Source: Bacteroidaceae bacterium | GTDB taxonomy: Bacteria; Bacteroidota; Bacteroidia; Bacteroidales; Bacteroidaceae | Direction: 5' to 3' | DNA length: 47,683 nucleotides | Assembly: GCA_024693505.1 (NCBI GenBank) | Contig: JAILKU010000113.1 | Span: 1-47,683 of the forward strand | Shown: in pieces, positions 25,107 through 34,555 of the stretch | How positions within the stretch are numbered: position 1 is the stretch's first letter | Layout of the letters: each line of letters starts with the position of its first letter | The notes under the pieces: generated by a model | What the model was told of the DNA's origin: nothing | Databases searched by the model: none | Seen by the model: the letters and a program-made list of their open reading frames with translations, nothing else | Translations under genes and position numbers: made by a program

Positions 25107-26580
25107 ATTTCCTCTCCTTCCAGTAGCTGGGCATGAAGAAGAACAGTACGGAGTAGATCTCCAGACGGCCTACGAGCATATAGAAACTCATCATCCACTT
25201 TCCGAAGGCAGGCACGCGGCTGAAGTTTCCCGCCGGTCCGGTGCTGCCGGTTCCCGGTCCCACATTGCTGAGCATGCTGATGCTGCTTCCCAGCCCCGTG
25301 TCGGCATCGATCCCGATGAAGGTGAAGGTGGTCATGCCTATTACGACCAGGAGGACATAGACGAAGATGAAGGCCAGGGCGCGACGCGTCCTGTCCTCGG
25401 GTACCACCTTGCCGCTCACCTTCACCGACATGACGGCACGGGGGTGGAGCTGCAGGATGAACTCGTTGAACACGCTCTTGGCGCAGATGATGATGCGGAT
25501 GACCTTTATGCCTCCCGCCGTACTGCCGGCGCATGCGCCGATGGCCATTATCACCACCGTAGGCATCCAATAGGGCGCGCCCCAGGCCACGTAGTCGAAC
25601 TTCTGTGCCGAGAATCCCGTACTTGTTATGGTCGTGGAAACGTGGAAGAAGGCCGAGCGCAGACGTTCCTCGAAGCCTTGCGGCAAGGCCGCGACATCGC
25701 GGACGTGCACCAGCGGGGCCATATAGAAGAGGAACACGAAGAAGGCCACCATGAAGGCGACGATGCACAGGAAGACCCGCAGTTCCTCGTTCTTCAGGAG
25801 GACCTGGGGGCGACGGATGCTCATGTAGTAATAGAGGCTGAAGTTGACGCTGCTCAGCAGCATGAAGACGGGGCATACATATTCCAAGTATGTGGAATGG
25901 TAGTAGGCGATGCTGGCGGTGTGGGTGCTGAACCCGCCCGTGGCGATGGTCGTCATGGAATGGCAGACGGCATCGAAGAGGTTCATCGGCCCGGCCCAGT
26001 AGCATAGCACGCAGACGCCCGTGAGCAGGAGGTAGATGAGCAGCAGCCGCCGCGCCGTGCTGCCTATCCTGGGCGTCAGCTTGTCCAGTCCGAGCCCCGT
26101 CACCTCGGCCGAGAACACGTTGCTGTTCTTCATCTCGTAAACGGGAATGAGGGCAAAGGAGAAGACGACGATTCCGAGACCGCCCATCCACTGGGTGATG
26201 CTGCGCCAGAACTTCAGGGCGTGGGTCATGGAGTCGATGTCGTTTATGCATGTGGCTCCGGTCGTCGTAAACCCGCTCATCGTCTCGAAGAATGCACTGG
26301 CCATATCCATATCCCTCAGCATCATGAAGGGTATCATCCCCAGTGCAGAGAATACGACCCACGAAAGCGCCACGACAAGGAAGCTGTCGGAGCGCGTCAT
26401 GTGGGTATCCCCGCGGGTCTCGCCCACCCATTTGCACAGGGCACCCACGCCGAAGCAGATGAGGGCGGTGATGAGGAAGGCCTTGTAGTCGCCCTCGCCG
26501 TAATGAAAGGAGATCATCAGGGCGAGCAGCAGGAAGAAGCCTTCCATCATGAGCAGTATGCCAAAGATGCTTTTCTTCAT
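25105..26580 (-). CDS. trkH: TrkH-family potassium uptake channel subunit
   Basis: A 491-residue inner-membrane protein with about ten hydrophobic segments arranged as TrkH pore repeats. The first pore loop reads ETMSGFTTTGAT and is followed by WRSITQWMGGLGIVVF, both hallmark TrkH sequences. Later pore loops show HSMTTIATGGFST, VSTTITSTGFS and ISMLSNVGPGTG. It imports K+ (or Na+-coupled K+) with a cytoplasmic TrkA partner, which is not adjacent in this window. It overlaps the end of nadB by 4 nt (ATGA), so it is translated with nadB as the second gene of a two-gene unit. Confidence 0.95.
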   Translation of the reverse strand: MKKSIFGILLMMEGFFLLLALMISFHYGEGDYKAFLITALICFGVGALCKWVGETRGDTHMTRSDSFLVVALSWVVFSALGMIPFMMLRDMDMASAFFETMSGFTTTGATCINDIDSMTHALKFWRSITQWMGGLGIVVFSFALIPVYEMKNSNVFSAEVTGLGLDKLTPRIGSTARRLLLIYLLLTGVCVLCYWAGPMNLFDAVCHSMTTIATGGFSTHTASIAYYHSTYLEYVCPVFMLLSSVNFSLYYYMSIRRPQVLLKNEELRVFLCIVAFMVAFFVFLFYMAPLVHVRDVAALPQGFEERLRSAFFHVSTTITSTGFSAQKFDYVAWGAPYWMPTVVIMAIGACAGSTAGGIKVIRIIICAKSVFNEFILQLHPRAVMSVKVSGKVVPEDRTRRALAFIFVYVLLVVIGMTTFTFIGIDADTGLGSSISMLSNVGPGTGSTGPAGNFSRVPAFGKWMMSFYMLVGRLEIYSVLFFFMPSYWKERK

Positions 26581-28169
26581 GACTTGGCGTCTAGTGCATG
26601 CTTCGGGTAGTCGATTGTATAGTGCAGTCCGCGGCTCTCCTTGCGCTCGATGGCCTGGCGCGTAATGAGGTAGCCCACGTTAATCATATTCCTGAGTTCG
26701 CAGATGTCCATCGTCGGCTTCACGCGCTTGAAGAGGTGTTCCGTCTCCTCGTAAAGCAGGTCGAGGCGCTCCCAGGCACGGTGCAGGCGGAGGTCGCTGC
26801 GCACGATGCCCACATAGGTGCTCATGATCTGGTTCACCTCCTTCACGTCCTGCGCTATCAGCACCTTCTCCTCGTTCGTCATGGTCCCCTCGTCGTTCCA
26901 TTCAGGCACCTTGTCGTTGAAATCGTACTGATCGACGACCTCCAGCGAATGGCGGGCTGCCGCATCGGCATAGACGACGGCCTCGATGAGCGAATTGCTG
27001 GCCAGGCGGTTGCCTCCGTGCAGGCCTGTACAGCTGCACTCGCCCACGGCATACAGGCGGCGGATGCTGCTCTGGCCGTCCAGGTCCACCTTGATGCCGC
27101 CGCACATATAATGGGCGCTTGGCGCTACGGGGATGTACTGCTTCGTGATGTCAATGCCTATGGAGAGGCACTTGGCATAGATGTTGGGGAAATGATGCTT
27201 CGTCTCCTCGGGGTCCTTGTGGGTGACGTCCAGGCAGACATGATCCAGGCCGTGGATCTTCATCTCGCGGTCTATCGCACGGGCCACGATGTCGCGGGGC
27301 GCCAGCGAAAGACGCTCGTCGTACTTCTGCATGAACTCTTCTCCGTTCGGCAGTCTCAGGATGCCGCCATAGCCGCGCATGGCCTCGGTGATGAGGTATG
27401 CCGGATGGGTCTCCTTCGGGTTGAAGAGGACGGTGGGATGGAACTGCACGAATTCCATGTCCTTGACCTTTCCCTTGGCGCGATAGACCATGGCGATGCC
27501 GTCGCCCGTGGCAATGTTGGGGTTTGACGTTGTCGCATAGATGGCGCCGGTGCCGCCGGTAGCCATCAGTGTGACCTTGCTCAGATAGGTATCCACCTTC
27601 CCCGTTTCGGGGTTCAGGATATACGCGCCATAGCACTCGATATCCGGGGTGCGACGCGTGACGCGAATGCCCAGATGATGCTGGGTGATGATCTCCACCG
27701 CGAAATGCCGCTCGAGTATCTCGATGTTGGGGTTGTGCCTGACGGCTTCCATCAGCCCGCGCTGGATCTCCGCTCCGGTATCGTCTGCATGATGCAGGAT
27801 GCGGAACTCGGAATGGCCTCCCTCGCGATGCAGGTCGAACTCGCCATCCTCCTTCTTGTCGAAATTCACGCCCCACTTCACCAGGTCGCGTATGCCGGCA
27901 GGAGCATTCCTGACAACTTGTTCCACCGCTGCAGGATCGCTGATGTAATCGCCTGCAATCATGGTATCCTCAATGTGCTTCTCGAAGTTGTCCACCAGCA
28001 AATTGGTCACCGATGCGATACCACCCTGCGCCTTGGCCGTATTGGCCTCCTCCATCGTGGTCTTACAGATTATACACACTTTGCCCTTACCCGAATTGGC
28101 AACCTTCAGGGCATAGCTCATTCCAGCCACGCCACTTCCGATGATGAGAAAATCAACCTTACGTATCAT
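26577..28169 (-). CDS. nadB: L-aspartate oxidase
   Basis: A 530-residue flavoprotein that oxidises L-aspartate to iminoaspartate, the first step of de novo NAD synthesis. The N-terminal FAD-binding motif is IIGSGVAGMSYAL. NTAKAQGGIA is the conserved flavin-contact segment, HREGGHSEFRILH lies in the active-site region, and GGNRLASNSLIEAVVYA is the C-terminal flavin motif. Length is normal for the family. nadA and nadC are not next to it. A -7 match (TAAATTTG on the minus strand, 28254-28261) lies upstream. The 5' leader contains an AAGCCCTT/AAGGGCTT hairpin (28196-28224). Confidence 0.95.
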   Translation of the reverse strand: MIRKVDFLIIGSGVAGMSYALKVANSGKGKVCIICKTTMEEANTAKAQGGIASVTNLLVDNFEKHIEDTMIAGDYISDPAAVEQVVRNAPAGIRDLVKWGVNFDKKEDGEFDLHREGGHSEFRILHHADDTGAEIQRGLMEAVRHNPNIEILERHFAVEIITQHHLGIRVTRRTPDIECYGAYILNPETGKVDTYLSKVTLMATGGTGAIYATTSNPNIATGDGIAMVYRAKGKVKDMEFVQFHPTVLFNPKETHPAYLITEAMRGYGGILRLPNGEEFMQKYDERLSLAPRDIVARAIDREMKIHGLDHVCLDVTHKDPEETKHHFPNIYAKCLSIGIDITKQYIPVAPSAHYMCGGIKVDLDGQSSIRRLYAVGECSCTGLHGGNRLASNSLIEAVVYADAAARHSLEVVDQYDFNDKVPEWNDEGTMTNEEKVLIAQDVKEVNQIMSTYVGIVRSDLRLHRAWERLDLLYEETEHLFKRVKPTMDICELRNMINVGYLITRQAIERKESRGLHYTIDYPKHALDAKS

Positions 28170-28253
28170 AGAAATCCACTTTTATGGTTCCTGTCAAGCC
28201 CTTTTTTATCCTTCGCAAGGGCTTTTAACAGCATTTTTTGTTCTTTTTCGCGG

Positions 28254-28312
28254 CAAATTTACGGAAAAAGTCGCAAGGTTGTATCCTATTTTGGTTTTTT
28301 TCTTTACCTTTG
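28254..28312. promoter_or_regulatory. Divergent promoter region of nadB and the DacB-like gene
   Basis: A minus-strand -7 element TAAATTTG (28261-28254) points to nadB, and a plus-strand -7 element TACCTTTG (28305-28312) points to the carboxypeptidase gene. Neither has an ideally spaced TTTG at -33, so strengths are uncertain. Confidence 0.5.
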
Positions 28313-28323
28313 TGCGCATAATA

Positions 28324-29679
28324 ATGCATTTTATGGTGTTTGGAATAAAGAAAATACGTTCTTTTGCACTTCTGGCAGTCATTGTCGGGCTTATTTCGTG
28401 CGGTTCGCGGAAGCCTGCATACGTGCGACCTGTCACACAGGCCATGCCGGATGCCGTAGTGGCGCTGACAACAATAGCGCCGCAACAGCCTCAGGCAACC
28501 CCCGAGGTGCAAGTGGAGCAGCCTGTCGAGACCGTCGTCGAAAGCGTTTCGTGGCTGGGACAGATGCAGCGGTCGCTGGATTCGCTGTGCCACTCTCCCT
28601 TATTCCAGACGAGCCAGCTGGGCCTTTACATCTACGACCTGACGACCGGGGAACCTGTTTATACCCTGAATGCCAACCAACGTATGCGGCCGGCATCCTG
28701 CCAGAAATTAGTGACCGGCATTTCAGCCCTCCACTATCTGGGGGGAGACTACCAGTTCACGACGCGGCTCTTCATAACGGGCAGCGTTGCCGGACGCATC
28801 CTGAAGGGAGACGTCTATGTGGCAGGCGGGATGGACCCCTTGCTCTCGCCCTCAGACCTGGCAGCCTTTGCAGCAGCCCTGAAGGGTAAGGGCATCGACC
28901 AGGTGGCAGGCCGCATCTACGCGGACCTGTCAATGAAAGACGACCTCCCCTATGGATGGGGATGGTGCTGGGATGACAAATTCGGCCCTCTGTCGGCCCT
29001 GATGGTGAACGGCCGCGACGAGTTTGCCGAACACTGGATAAAGGCCCTGAGAAATGCCGGCATACGCCTCTCGCACGCTGCAGTAGCGCCAAGAATCCTG
29101 CCCCCGGGAGCGCAACAGCTCGCCACAGCCAGCCACTCGATAGACGAGGTGCTGCAGCCCATGATGAAGAAGAGTAACAACATCTATGCAGAATGCCTCT
29201 TCTACCAGATAGCAGCAATGGACGGTCAGAAGCAAGCGGGGCGCAAGCAAGTGGCTGAGCACGTACAAAAGCTGCTGGAATCCATCGGACAGGGAAACGC
29301 ATCATGCCAAGTGGCAGACGGAAGCGGTCTGTCGATGTACAACTACCTGACACCTCAGCTGCTCGTAGCCCTGCTGAACTATGCCTATCAGACACCGTCT
29401 GTCTATAATCATCTGACGGCCTCCCTCCCCATCGCCGGAGTGGACGGCACGCTGGAAAAAAGGATGAAAGACAGCCCCGCCCAGGGCAATGTGCGCGCCA
29501 AGACGGGAACGTTGGAAGCCATTTCCAGCCTGTCGGGCTACCTAAAGGCGGTTAACGGACACGACTTGAGCTTCTGCATCCTCAACCAAGGTCTTGTTAC
29601 GACGAGCCAAGGACGGGATTTTCAGGATAAGGTATGCATCTTGCTCTGTGGAGGCCCTCAACAAATAATTCAACAATGA
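28324..29679 (+). CDS. dacB: D-alanyl-D-alanine carboxypeptidase, PBP4/S13 type, lipoprotein
   Basis: The start is placed at 28324 (or 28333) because the -7 promoter element lies at 28305-28312 and a lipoprotein signal follows directly (FALLAVIVGLISC, Cys26). A longer frame reaching back to 28141 would run through the promoter and nadB. The protein has 451 residues. Serine-protease motifs of penicillin-binding proteins are in order: S125-x-x-K128 (PASCQK), S284-N-N286 (KKSNNIY) and K393-T-G395 (AKTGTLEAISSLSGYL). It cleaves terminal D-Ala or cross-links in peptidoglycan, acting in the periplasm. The lipid anchor is inferred from the lipobox. Confidence 0.9.
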   Translation: MHFMVFGIKKIRSFALLAVIVGLISCGSRKPAYVRPVTQAMPDAVVALTTIAPQQPQATPEVQVEQPVETVVESVSWLGQMQRSLDSLCHSPLFQTSQLGLYIYDLTTGEPVYTLNANQRMRPASCQKLVTGISALHYLGGDYQFTTRLFITGSVAGRILKGDVYVAGGMDPLLSPSDLAAFAAALKGKGIDQVAGRIYADLSMKDDLPYGWGWCWDDKFGPLSALMVNGRDEFAEHWIKALRNAGIRLSHAAVAPRILPPGAQQLATASHSIDEVLQPMMKKSNNIYAECLFYQIAAMDGQKQAGRKQVAEHVQKLLESIGQGNASCQVADGSGLSMYNYLTPQLLVALLNYAYQTPSVYNHLTASLPIAGVDGTLEKRMKDSPAQGNVRAKTGTLEAISSLSGYLKAVNGHDLSFCILNQGLVTTSQGRDFQDKVCILLCGGPQQIIQQ

Positions 29680-29724
29680 ATAAGATAATTTGACAAACAA
29701 TAAAAAACTTTAAACAATTAGCGT

Positions 29725-30351
29725 ATGAAAAAGTATCTGGCAATTGCCCTGCTGAGCCTCAGCGCATCAGTAATGGCACAAGAAGAAAATGAAGTAAGGG
29801 ACCCACTGGACTCCAAGACCTGCATGGAATGGCAGGACCAGTTCATCCATGAAGTAGATGGCCTGAAGGCTGAGGTTGCATCCCTAAAGGCACGCCTGAA
29901 GACGGAGAAGACCCCGGAGCTGAAGTCTGAACTGAAGGCCAAGCAATCCGACCTCAAGGCAGCTCAGGGCAACCTGAAGATCTGCAAGAAGGCTGTAGCA
30001 AGTGAAAAGTCTGCCGAGAAGCAGATTCAGAAGGCCAGTCAGCAGACTGCCAAGCTCCAGCAGAAAAAGGACAAGGCTGAGAAAGCTTCAATAAAGGCAC
30101 AGCAAAAGGCTGTCAATGCCGACAAGAAGATTGCAGAAGCCGAACAGAAGCTGATCAAGGCCAAGCAAGAAGCCGAAAAGGCATACAGCGCCGTAGAGAA
30201 GGCCAAGACGGCTGTTGAAAATGTTCAAACAGACGCCGGTATTGCCGAAGAAGCCATTCGCAAGGCACAGGAACAAAAAACAGCCGCCAAGAAAATGATT
30301 CTGAACGGCATCATCGTGCGCAGTGACGGCACCAGCGGTTCAAAGCGCTAA
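29725..30351 (+). CDS. Exported Lys/Ala-rich coiled-coil protein
   Basis: A protein of 208 residues with signal peptide 1-18 (IALLSLSASVMAQ). After EVRDPLDSKTCMEWQDQF, nearly all of the mature part (about 40-195) is heptad-like helix rich in Lys, Ala, Gln and Glu (KAEVASLKARLKTEK, KAQQKAVNADKKIAEAEQK). No known family is recognised. It follows the carboxypeptidase by 45 nt and may be co-transcribed, so a periplasmic role near the cell wall is possible. Its 3' end overlaps the convergent folK gene by 12 nt. Confidence 0.75.
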   Translation: MKKYLAIALLSLSASVMAQEENEVRDPLDSKTCMEWQDQFIHEVDGLKAEVASLKARLKTEKTPELKSELKAKQSDLKAAQGNLKICKKAVASEKSAEKQIQKASQQTAKLQQKKDKAEKASIKAQQKAVNADKKIAEAEQKLIKAKQEAEKAYSAVEKAKTAVENVQTDAGIAEEAIRKAQEQKTAAKKMILNGIIVRSDGTSGSKR

Positions 30352-30753
30352 CATAATTTCCTCTAACGGGATTCTGACGAAATCCCGCTCCTCGATATGC
30401 GGATGCGGCAAGGTGAGCTCCCGGCTCTCCAGGTGTACATCATCATAGAGGAGTAAATCGATATCAATAGGGCGGTCATGATAGATGCCTTTCCGGCTCT
30501 TTCGTTTCCGCCCTAATTGTCGCTCTATGCGTTGGGTCTCGTGCAGGCATTCCAAAGGCTGGAGCTCTGTTTCCACCAAGCAGACGGCATTGATAAAACG
30601 ATGCTCGCTATTGAAACCCCAGGGTTCCGTCTCGATGAATGAAGACGTACGCACCACTTTGCCAACACGCTCGCCAATGAGGTCTATGGCCTGACGGATG
30701 TTGGCCTCGCGATTACCCAAATTCGACCCGAGGCCAAGGTAGAGGCGACTCAT
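30340..30753 (-). CDS. folK: 6-hydroxymethyl-7,8-dihydropterin pyrophosphokinase
   Basis: A 137-residue cytoplasmic enzyme that transfers pyrophosphate from ATP to hydroxymethyl-dihydropterin in folate synthesis. The opening LYLGLGSNLGNREANI and the signature RPIDIDLLLYDD, followed by LPHPHIEERDFV, are diagnostic. It is slightly shorter than many homologues but complete. Its start shares one base with the queA stop (TGATG), so translation is coupled. It is the last gene of the block read leftward from miaB. Confidence 0.95.
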   Translation of the reverse strand: MSRLYLGLGSNLGNREANIRQAIDLIGERVGKVVRTSSFIETEPWGFNSEHRFINAVCLVETELQPLECLHETQRIERQLGRKRKSRKGIYHDRPIDIDLLLYDDVHLESRELTLPHPHIEERDFVRIPLEEIMLAL

Positions 30754-31835
30754 CAGTCCTGCAAGATCAGCATGGCGTCGCCATAAGTGCCGAAGCGATA
30801 GCGCTTTCCAGGGTCGTTCTCATTGAACTTCAACGCCTCCTTATATGCCTTCATAACGAGATCATATCCGCCGAAGGCACAGGATATCATCAGCATAGTA
30901 CTGTAAGGCAGGTAGAAATTGGCAACCATCGCCGTAGCCAAAGAGAAATCGTATGGAGGGAAGATAAACTTATTCGTCCAACCGTCAAACTCCTTCAGTT
31001 TGCCGTCTGCGCTGACCGCCGTTTCCAGGCATCGCTGAACGGTTGTGCCGACTGCAACGATCTGATGTTCCTCGGCCTTCGCCTTGTTTATCAGTTCGCA
31101 TGCCTCGCGCTCAACATGCATTTCTTCCGAGTCTGTTTTATGCTTTGTCAAATCCTCCACATCTATCTCGCGGAAGTTCCCCAGTCCGCAATGCAGCGTC
31201 ACATAGGCAAACTCCAGTCCCTTGATCTCCATCATCTTCATTAACTGTGGAGAGAAATGAAGTCCTGCCGTGGGAGCCGTGACAGCTCCTTCCTTACGTG
31301 CAAAGATGCACTGGAAGTTCTCCAGGTCCTCGGGCTCGGAGCCCCGGCGTAGGATTTCCTTTGGAATAGGTGCTTCTCCCATCCCGAAGAGTGTGCGCTT
31401 GAATTCCTCGTGAGAACCGTCGTAGAGGAATCGCAAGGTGCGTCCGCGGCTCGTCGTATTGTCAATCACCTCGGCCACCAAGGACTCGTCCTCGCCAAAG
31501 TATAGCTTATTGCCAATTCTTATTTTACGGGCCGGGTCCACCAAGACATCCCATAGCCGCATATCCTTGTTCAGTTCACGAAGCAGGAACACTTCTATCT
31601 TGGCACCAGTCTTCTCCTTATTGCCATACAGGCGGGCCGGGAATACTTTGGTGTCATTGAAAACAAACACATCTTTGTCATCAAAGAAATCCAAAATATC
31701 GCGGAACGAATCCCGATGCTCAATAACACTGCTCTTGGCATGTATCACCATCAAGCGACAATCGTCACGGAAAGGAGTGGGATACTGCGCGATGCGATCT
31801 TCTGACAACTTGAATTTGAATTGTGAAAGTTTCAT
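30753..31835 (-). CDS. queA: S-adenosylmethionine:tRNA ribosyltransferase-isomerase
   Basis: A 360-residue cytoplasmic enzyme that builds epoxyqueuosine on tRNA from SAM. Recognised by the N-terminal [31 protein letters not shown], and the core [14 protein letters not shown], then [13 protein letters not shown]. Length fits the family. It starts 10 nt after the truB stop and overlaps folK by one base, within the conserved leftward housekeeping block. Confidence 0.96.
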   Translation of the reverse strand: MKLSQFKFKLSEDRIAQYPTPFRDDCRLMVIHAKSSVIEHRDSFRDILDFFDDKDVFVFNDTKVFPARLYGNKEKTGAKIEVFLLRELNKDMRLWDVLVDPARKIRIGNKLYFGEDESLVAEVIDNTTSRGRTLRFLYDGSHEEFKRTLFGMGEAPIPKEILRRGSEPEDLENFQCIFARKEGAVTAPTAGLHFSPQLMKMMEIKGLEFAYVTLHCGLGNFREIDVEDLTKHKTDSEEMHVEREACELINKAKAEEHQIVAVGTTVQRCLETAVSADGKLKEFDGWTNKFIFPPYDFSLATAMVANFYLPYSTMLMISCAFGGYDLVMKAYKEALKFNENDPGKRYRFGTYGDAMLILQD

Positions 31836-31845
31836 CTTATACTAC

Positions 31846-32589
31846 TTAATCTATTTGTTTTTTAACCTCTTGTTCTGCATTATGAGCCAAGCTATCGCCA
31901 AGCTGTTCGTCCAACCAGTGCGGAAACTCATCAATGTTCATGCAATTCTCGATACGGATGTCGCCCACTCTCGTACGCCGAAGGCCGATAAGATGAGCGC
32001 CACTTTGCAAGGCCTGGCCGATGTCGCGGGCCAAAGCCCGAATATATGTCCCCTTGCTGCACACTATGCGCAGCGTCAGCTGCATCAGGTTCGGGTCGAA
32101 GTCCACTATCTCTATCTCATCAATAACAAGGACTTTTGGCTTCAGCTCCACATCCTTTCCCTTCCGCGCCAGGTCGTATGCGCGCTTCCCGCCTACCTTA
32201 CAGGCCGAGAATGCCGGCGGGACCTGTTCTATCCGCCCAAGAAACTGGGGCAACACAGACTCGATAAGAGAACGTGTAATGTGGCAGGTACCGTAAGTGG
32301 CATCAACGGGCTTCTCCAAATCAAAAGACGGGGTCGTAGCTCCCAATTGAAGAGTAGCCACATATTCTTTTGTCTTGGCCTGCAGTTCATCAATCTGCTT
32401 CGTAGCACGTCCAGTACATATAATCATTACGCCCGTAGCCAAAGGATCAAGCGTACCGGCATGCCCTACCTTGAGCTTTCTGACTCCTATACCCTGGCAG
32501 ATCAGATACCTCACCCTGGACACCAAGTTGAAAGAAGTCCAAGTGTAGGGCTTGTCAAAATATAATACTGTTCCCTCTACGAAATCCAC
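31846..32589 (-). CDS. truB: tRNA pseudouridine-55 synthase
   Basis: A protein of 247 residues. VGHAGTLDPLATGVMIICTG holds the catalytic aspartate, and the opening YFDKPYTWTSFNLVSRVR is typical. It converts U55 of tRNA T-loops to pseudouridine in the cytoplasm. Length fits the short bacterial form. The C-terminal region (GAHLIGLRRTRVGDI) is also conserved. It lies 18 nt downstream of uppP. Confidence 0.96.
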   Translation of the reverse strand: MDFVEGTVLYFDKPYTWTSFNLVSRVRYLICQGIGVRKLKVGHAGTLDPLATGVMIICTGRATKQIDELQAKTKEYVATLQLGATTPSFDLEKPVDATYGTCHITRSLIESVLPQFLGRIEQVPPAFSACKVGGKRAYDLARKGKDVELKPKVLVIDEIEIVDFDPNLMQLTLRIVCSKGTYIRALARDIGQALQSGAHLIGLRRTRVGDIRIENCMNIDEFPHWLDEQLGDSLAHNAEQEVKKQID

Positions 32590-32607
32590 GTTCCTTACAT
32601 TATTATA

Positions 32608-33411
32608 TTATATAAAGAGAATTATCAGGCCCACAATAGCACAATAGATGCCAAAGTAGATGAGTTTCCCCCGGCGTACAATGTTTATCATCCACTTGCA
32701 AGCAAAGCATCCGCAGATGAATGCAGCAGCGAAACCAATGGCCAGGGCACTTAGGGAAATGTCTCCTACAGCAGCCTCGGCACCGCCCTTAATGGCCTTC
32801 AGCGTATCCAGAAGGGCTTCGCCCAGAATAGGAGGTATCACCATCAGGAAGGAGAACTGAGCCAGTTGTGATTTGTTGTTACCCAGCATCAATCCCGTAG
32901 CTATAGTGCTTCCCGAACGGCTCACACCTGGCAGGACAGCCACAGCCTGAGCCAAACCGATGATAAAGGCATCGCACCAGCTGATTTCCTCCTTCTGGCG
33001 AGGCTTGGCATAGTAACTGAAGGTCAGCAGGGCTGCGGTAATGAGCAGACAAACGCCAACTACCCGAAGTCCACTGCCAAAGATGGCCTCCACCTGGTCC
33101 TTGAAGAACAATCCGACAATACCCACAGGTATCATACTGATCAGAATGGCAAAGGCATAGCGACGTTCCCGGCTCCAAAGCGGGGCTTTCATGTCGAAGA
33201 CACCTTTCACCAGCCAAACGATCTCCTTCCACAAAACAACCAGCGTACTCAGTACGGTAGCTACATGGACTGCTATAGTGAAAGTGAGATTTTCCTCACC
33301 GTTCACGCCAAAGAAATGCGAGACAATGGCCAGATGGCCGCTGCTACTTACGGGCAGGTATTCAGTAAGTCCCTGCACGATGCCCAGTAGGAGTGCTTGA
33401 ATGTCGTTCAT
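32608..33411 (-). CDS. uppP: Undecaprenyl-diphosphate phosphatase
   Basis: A 267-residue inner-membrane protein with about eight hydrophobic segments. Both family motifs are present: [17 protein letters not shown] with the catalytic glutamate, and [18 protein letters not shown]. It recycles the lipid carrier used for peptidoglycan and surface polysaccharides and also confers bacitracin tolerance. It starts 3 nt after the DUF3098 gene and is followed by truB, an order common in Bacteroidota. Confidence 0.96.
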   Translation of the reverse strand: MNDIQALLLGIVQGLTEYLPVSSSGHLAIVSHFFGVNGEENLTFTIAVHVATVLSTLVVLWKEIVWLVKGVFDMKAPLWSRERRYAFAILISMIPVGIVGLFFKDQVEAIFGSGLRVVGVCLLITAALLTFSYYAKPRQKEEISWCDAFIIGLAQAVAVLPGVSRSGSTIATGLMLGNNKSQLAQFSFLMVIPPILGEALLDTLKAIKGGAEAAVGDISLSALAIGFAAAFICGCFACKWMINIVRRGKLIYFGIYCAIVGLIILFI

Positions 33412-33414
33412 AAC

Positions 33415-33672
33415 CTATTCCTGTTCGTCTTGCTTTTTCTTGTTGGGATTATACATGATGGCATACATCACGAAAATGAAACCTGCCAGGCTTACCAGGG
33501 GGGCAACGCGAATACGGCGGGCGCTGAAGATTTCCGGATTGAAGAAACCCTCTTCCGTACCTGAGCCTGACATCAGGATAAATCCCCAAATAATAATGGC
33601 CATACCGATAGCCAGTAGAACATAGTTCGTCTTTTTAAATGCAAAATTACTCATATCTATTTTATCATGCAA
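33415..33672 (-). CDS. DUF3098 small membrane protein
   Basis: A protein of 85 residues with two transmembrane helices (VLLAIGMAIIIWGFILM and VSLAGFIFVMYAIM). It is recognised by position between ftsX and uppP and by the N-terminus MSNFAFKKTNY, which suggests the start may be the internal ATG at 33654 rather than 33672. Function is unknown; the constant association with ftsX and uppP hints at cell-wall or division work. Confidence 0.85.
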   Translation of the reverse strand: MHDKIDMSNFAFKKTNYVLLAIGMAIIIWGFILMSGSGTEEGFFNPEIFSARRIRVAPLVSLAGFIFVMYAIMYNPNKKKQDEQE

Positions 33673-33675
33673 TTA

Positions 33676-34533
33676 TCAATACATTTCACTTTCTCTCAAG
33701 CGCAGATAGTGCGTGACGGACAAGTAGGTACACGCCAAAGTGATGATGAGTCCGCACGCCAGAACGCAGGCAGCCATTATGCCGATGTTGGTCAAGCTGA
33801 CGTATTCGGTGATGGCGCTGTCGTGCACAGCCGCCCACTGGATGCCAGAGAAGAGTATGGCAACAGCCAAAAGGGCAGAGACGACCCCGATGCAAAGCCC
33901 CCTCAGCATGAAAGGACGGCGAATGAAGCTCCATCGTGCCCCAACCAGCTTCATTGTGTGAATAATAAAGCGCTGGCTGTACACATTCAGTCTCACCGTG
34001 TTATGGATGAGGCTTAACGACACCAAGATCAACAGGCCTGCGATGAAAAGCATAACCAGGGAAGCTCGCTGCAGGTTGCGATTCAGATTCTCTACCAGTT
34101 CTTTCTGATAAACCACATCGGCCACCTGCGGCAACTGCTTCAAGTCGCGGGTAATCCATAGCAGGCTGTCATTGCAGGCATAGGCGGCTCGAACCTTAAT
34201 CTCCATAGAGATCGGGAACGGATTGGCGCCCAGCAATTCTGTAGGGTCTATGCCCATACTCTCGCGATGCTCCTTCAGGGCCTCTTCGCTGCTGATGTAA
34301 AGAATGTCGGCCACATAGGTTTCCTCGGTCAGTTGCGCCTGCAGCAGCTTGGCATCCATTGTGCTCACTCCATCCTTCAGGTCCACGGTCACCGTCAGAT
34401 TCTCGCGAACGGAGTCTCCCAGTACACGGGCCGTCAGCACGAAGAGCACAATCAATCCCAACAAAATCAGGACCATTGTGGTACTAATGATACTGGTGAG
34501 GTCTTGAACCCTCCAAACAGACGATCTTTTCAT
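33676..34533 (-). CDS. ftsX: Cell-division ABC transporter permease FtsX
   Basis: A 285-residue inner-membrane protein with four helices: one near residue 25 (MVLILLGLIVLFVL), a large periplasmic domain (DLKDGVSTMDAKLL to AYACNDSLLW), then three near 170, 220 and 260. With the FtsE ATPase it governs peptidoglycan hydrolases at the septum. ftsE is not in this block, as is usual in Bacteroidota. Only 3 nt separate it from the DUF3098 gene, and it follows miaB by 22 nt. Confidence 0.92.
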   Translation of the reverse strand: MKRSSVWRVQDLTSIISTTMVLILLGLIVLFVLTARVLGDSVRENLTVTVDLKDGVSTMDAKLLQAQLTEETYVADILYISSEEALKEHRESMGIDPTELLGANPFPISMEIKVRAAYACNDSLLWITRDLKQLPQVADVVYQKELVENLNRNLQRASLVMLFIAGLLILVSLSLIHNTVRLNVYSQRFIIHTMKLVGARWSFIRRPFMLRGLCIGVVSALLAVAILFSGIQWAAVHDSAITEYVSLTNIGIMAACVLACGLIITLACTYLSVTHYLRLRESEMY

Positions 34534-34555
34534 TCACTTAATTCTTATTTACGCT

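Noticed and set aside
25040..26437. Long open frame antisense to or overlapping trkH in another frame
   Set aside because: The trkH frame has clear pore motifs and membrane helices. The alternative frame is Arg/Pro/His-rich without motifs, as expected from GC-rich codon bias.
26598..28169. Open frames on the + strand opposite nadB, up to 300 codons
   Set aside because: nadB is diagnostic on the minus strand. The opposite frames have no signal, motif or promoter and mirror its codon use.
28141..28323. Longer start for the carboxypeptidase gene
   Set aside because: It would overlap nadB and contain the promoter; a lipoprotein signal begins right after the ATG at 28324/28333.
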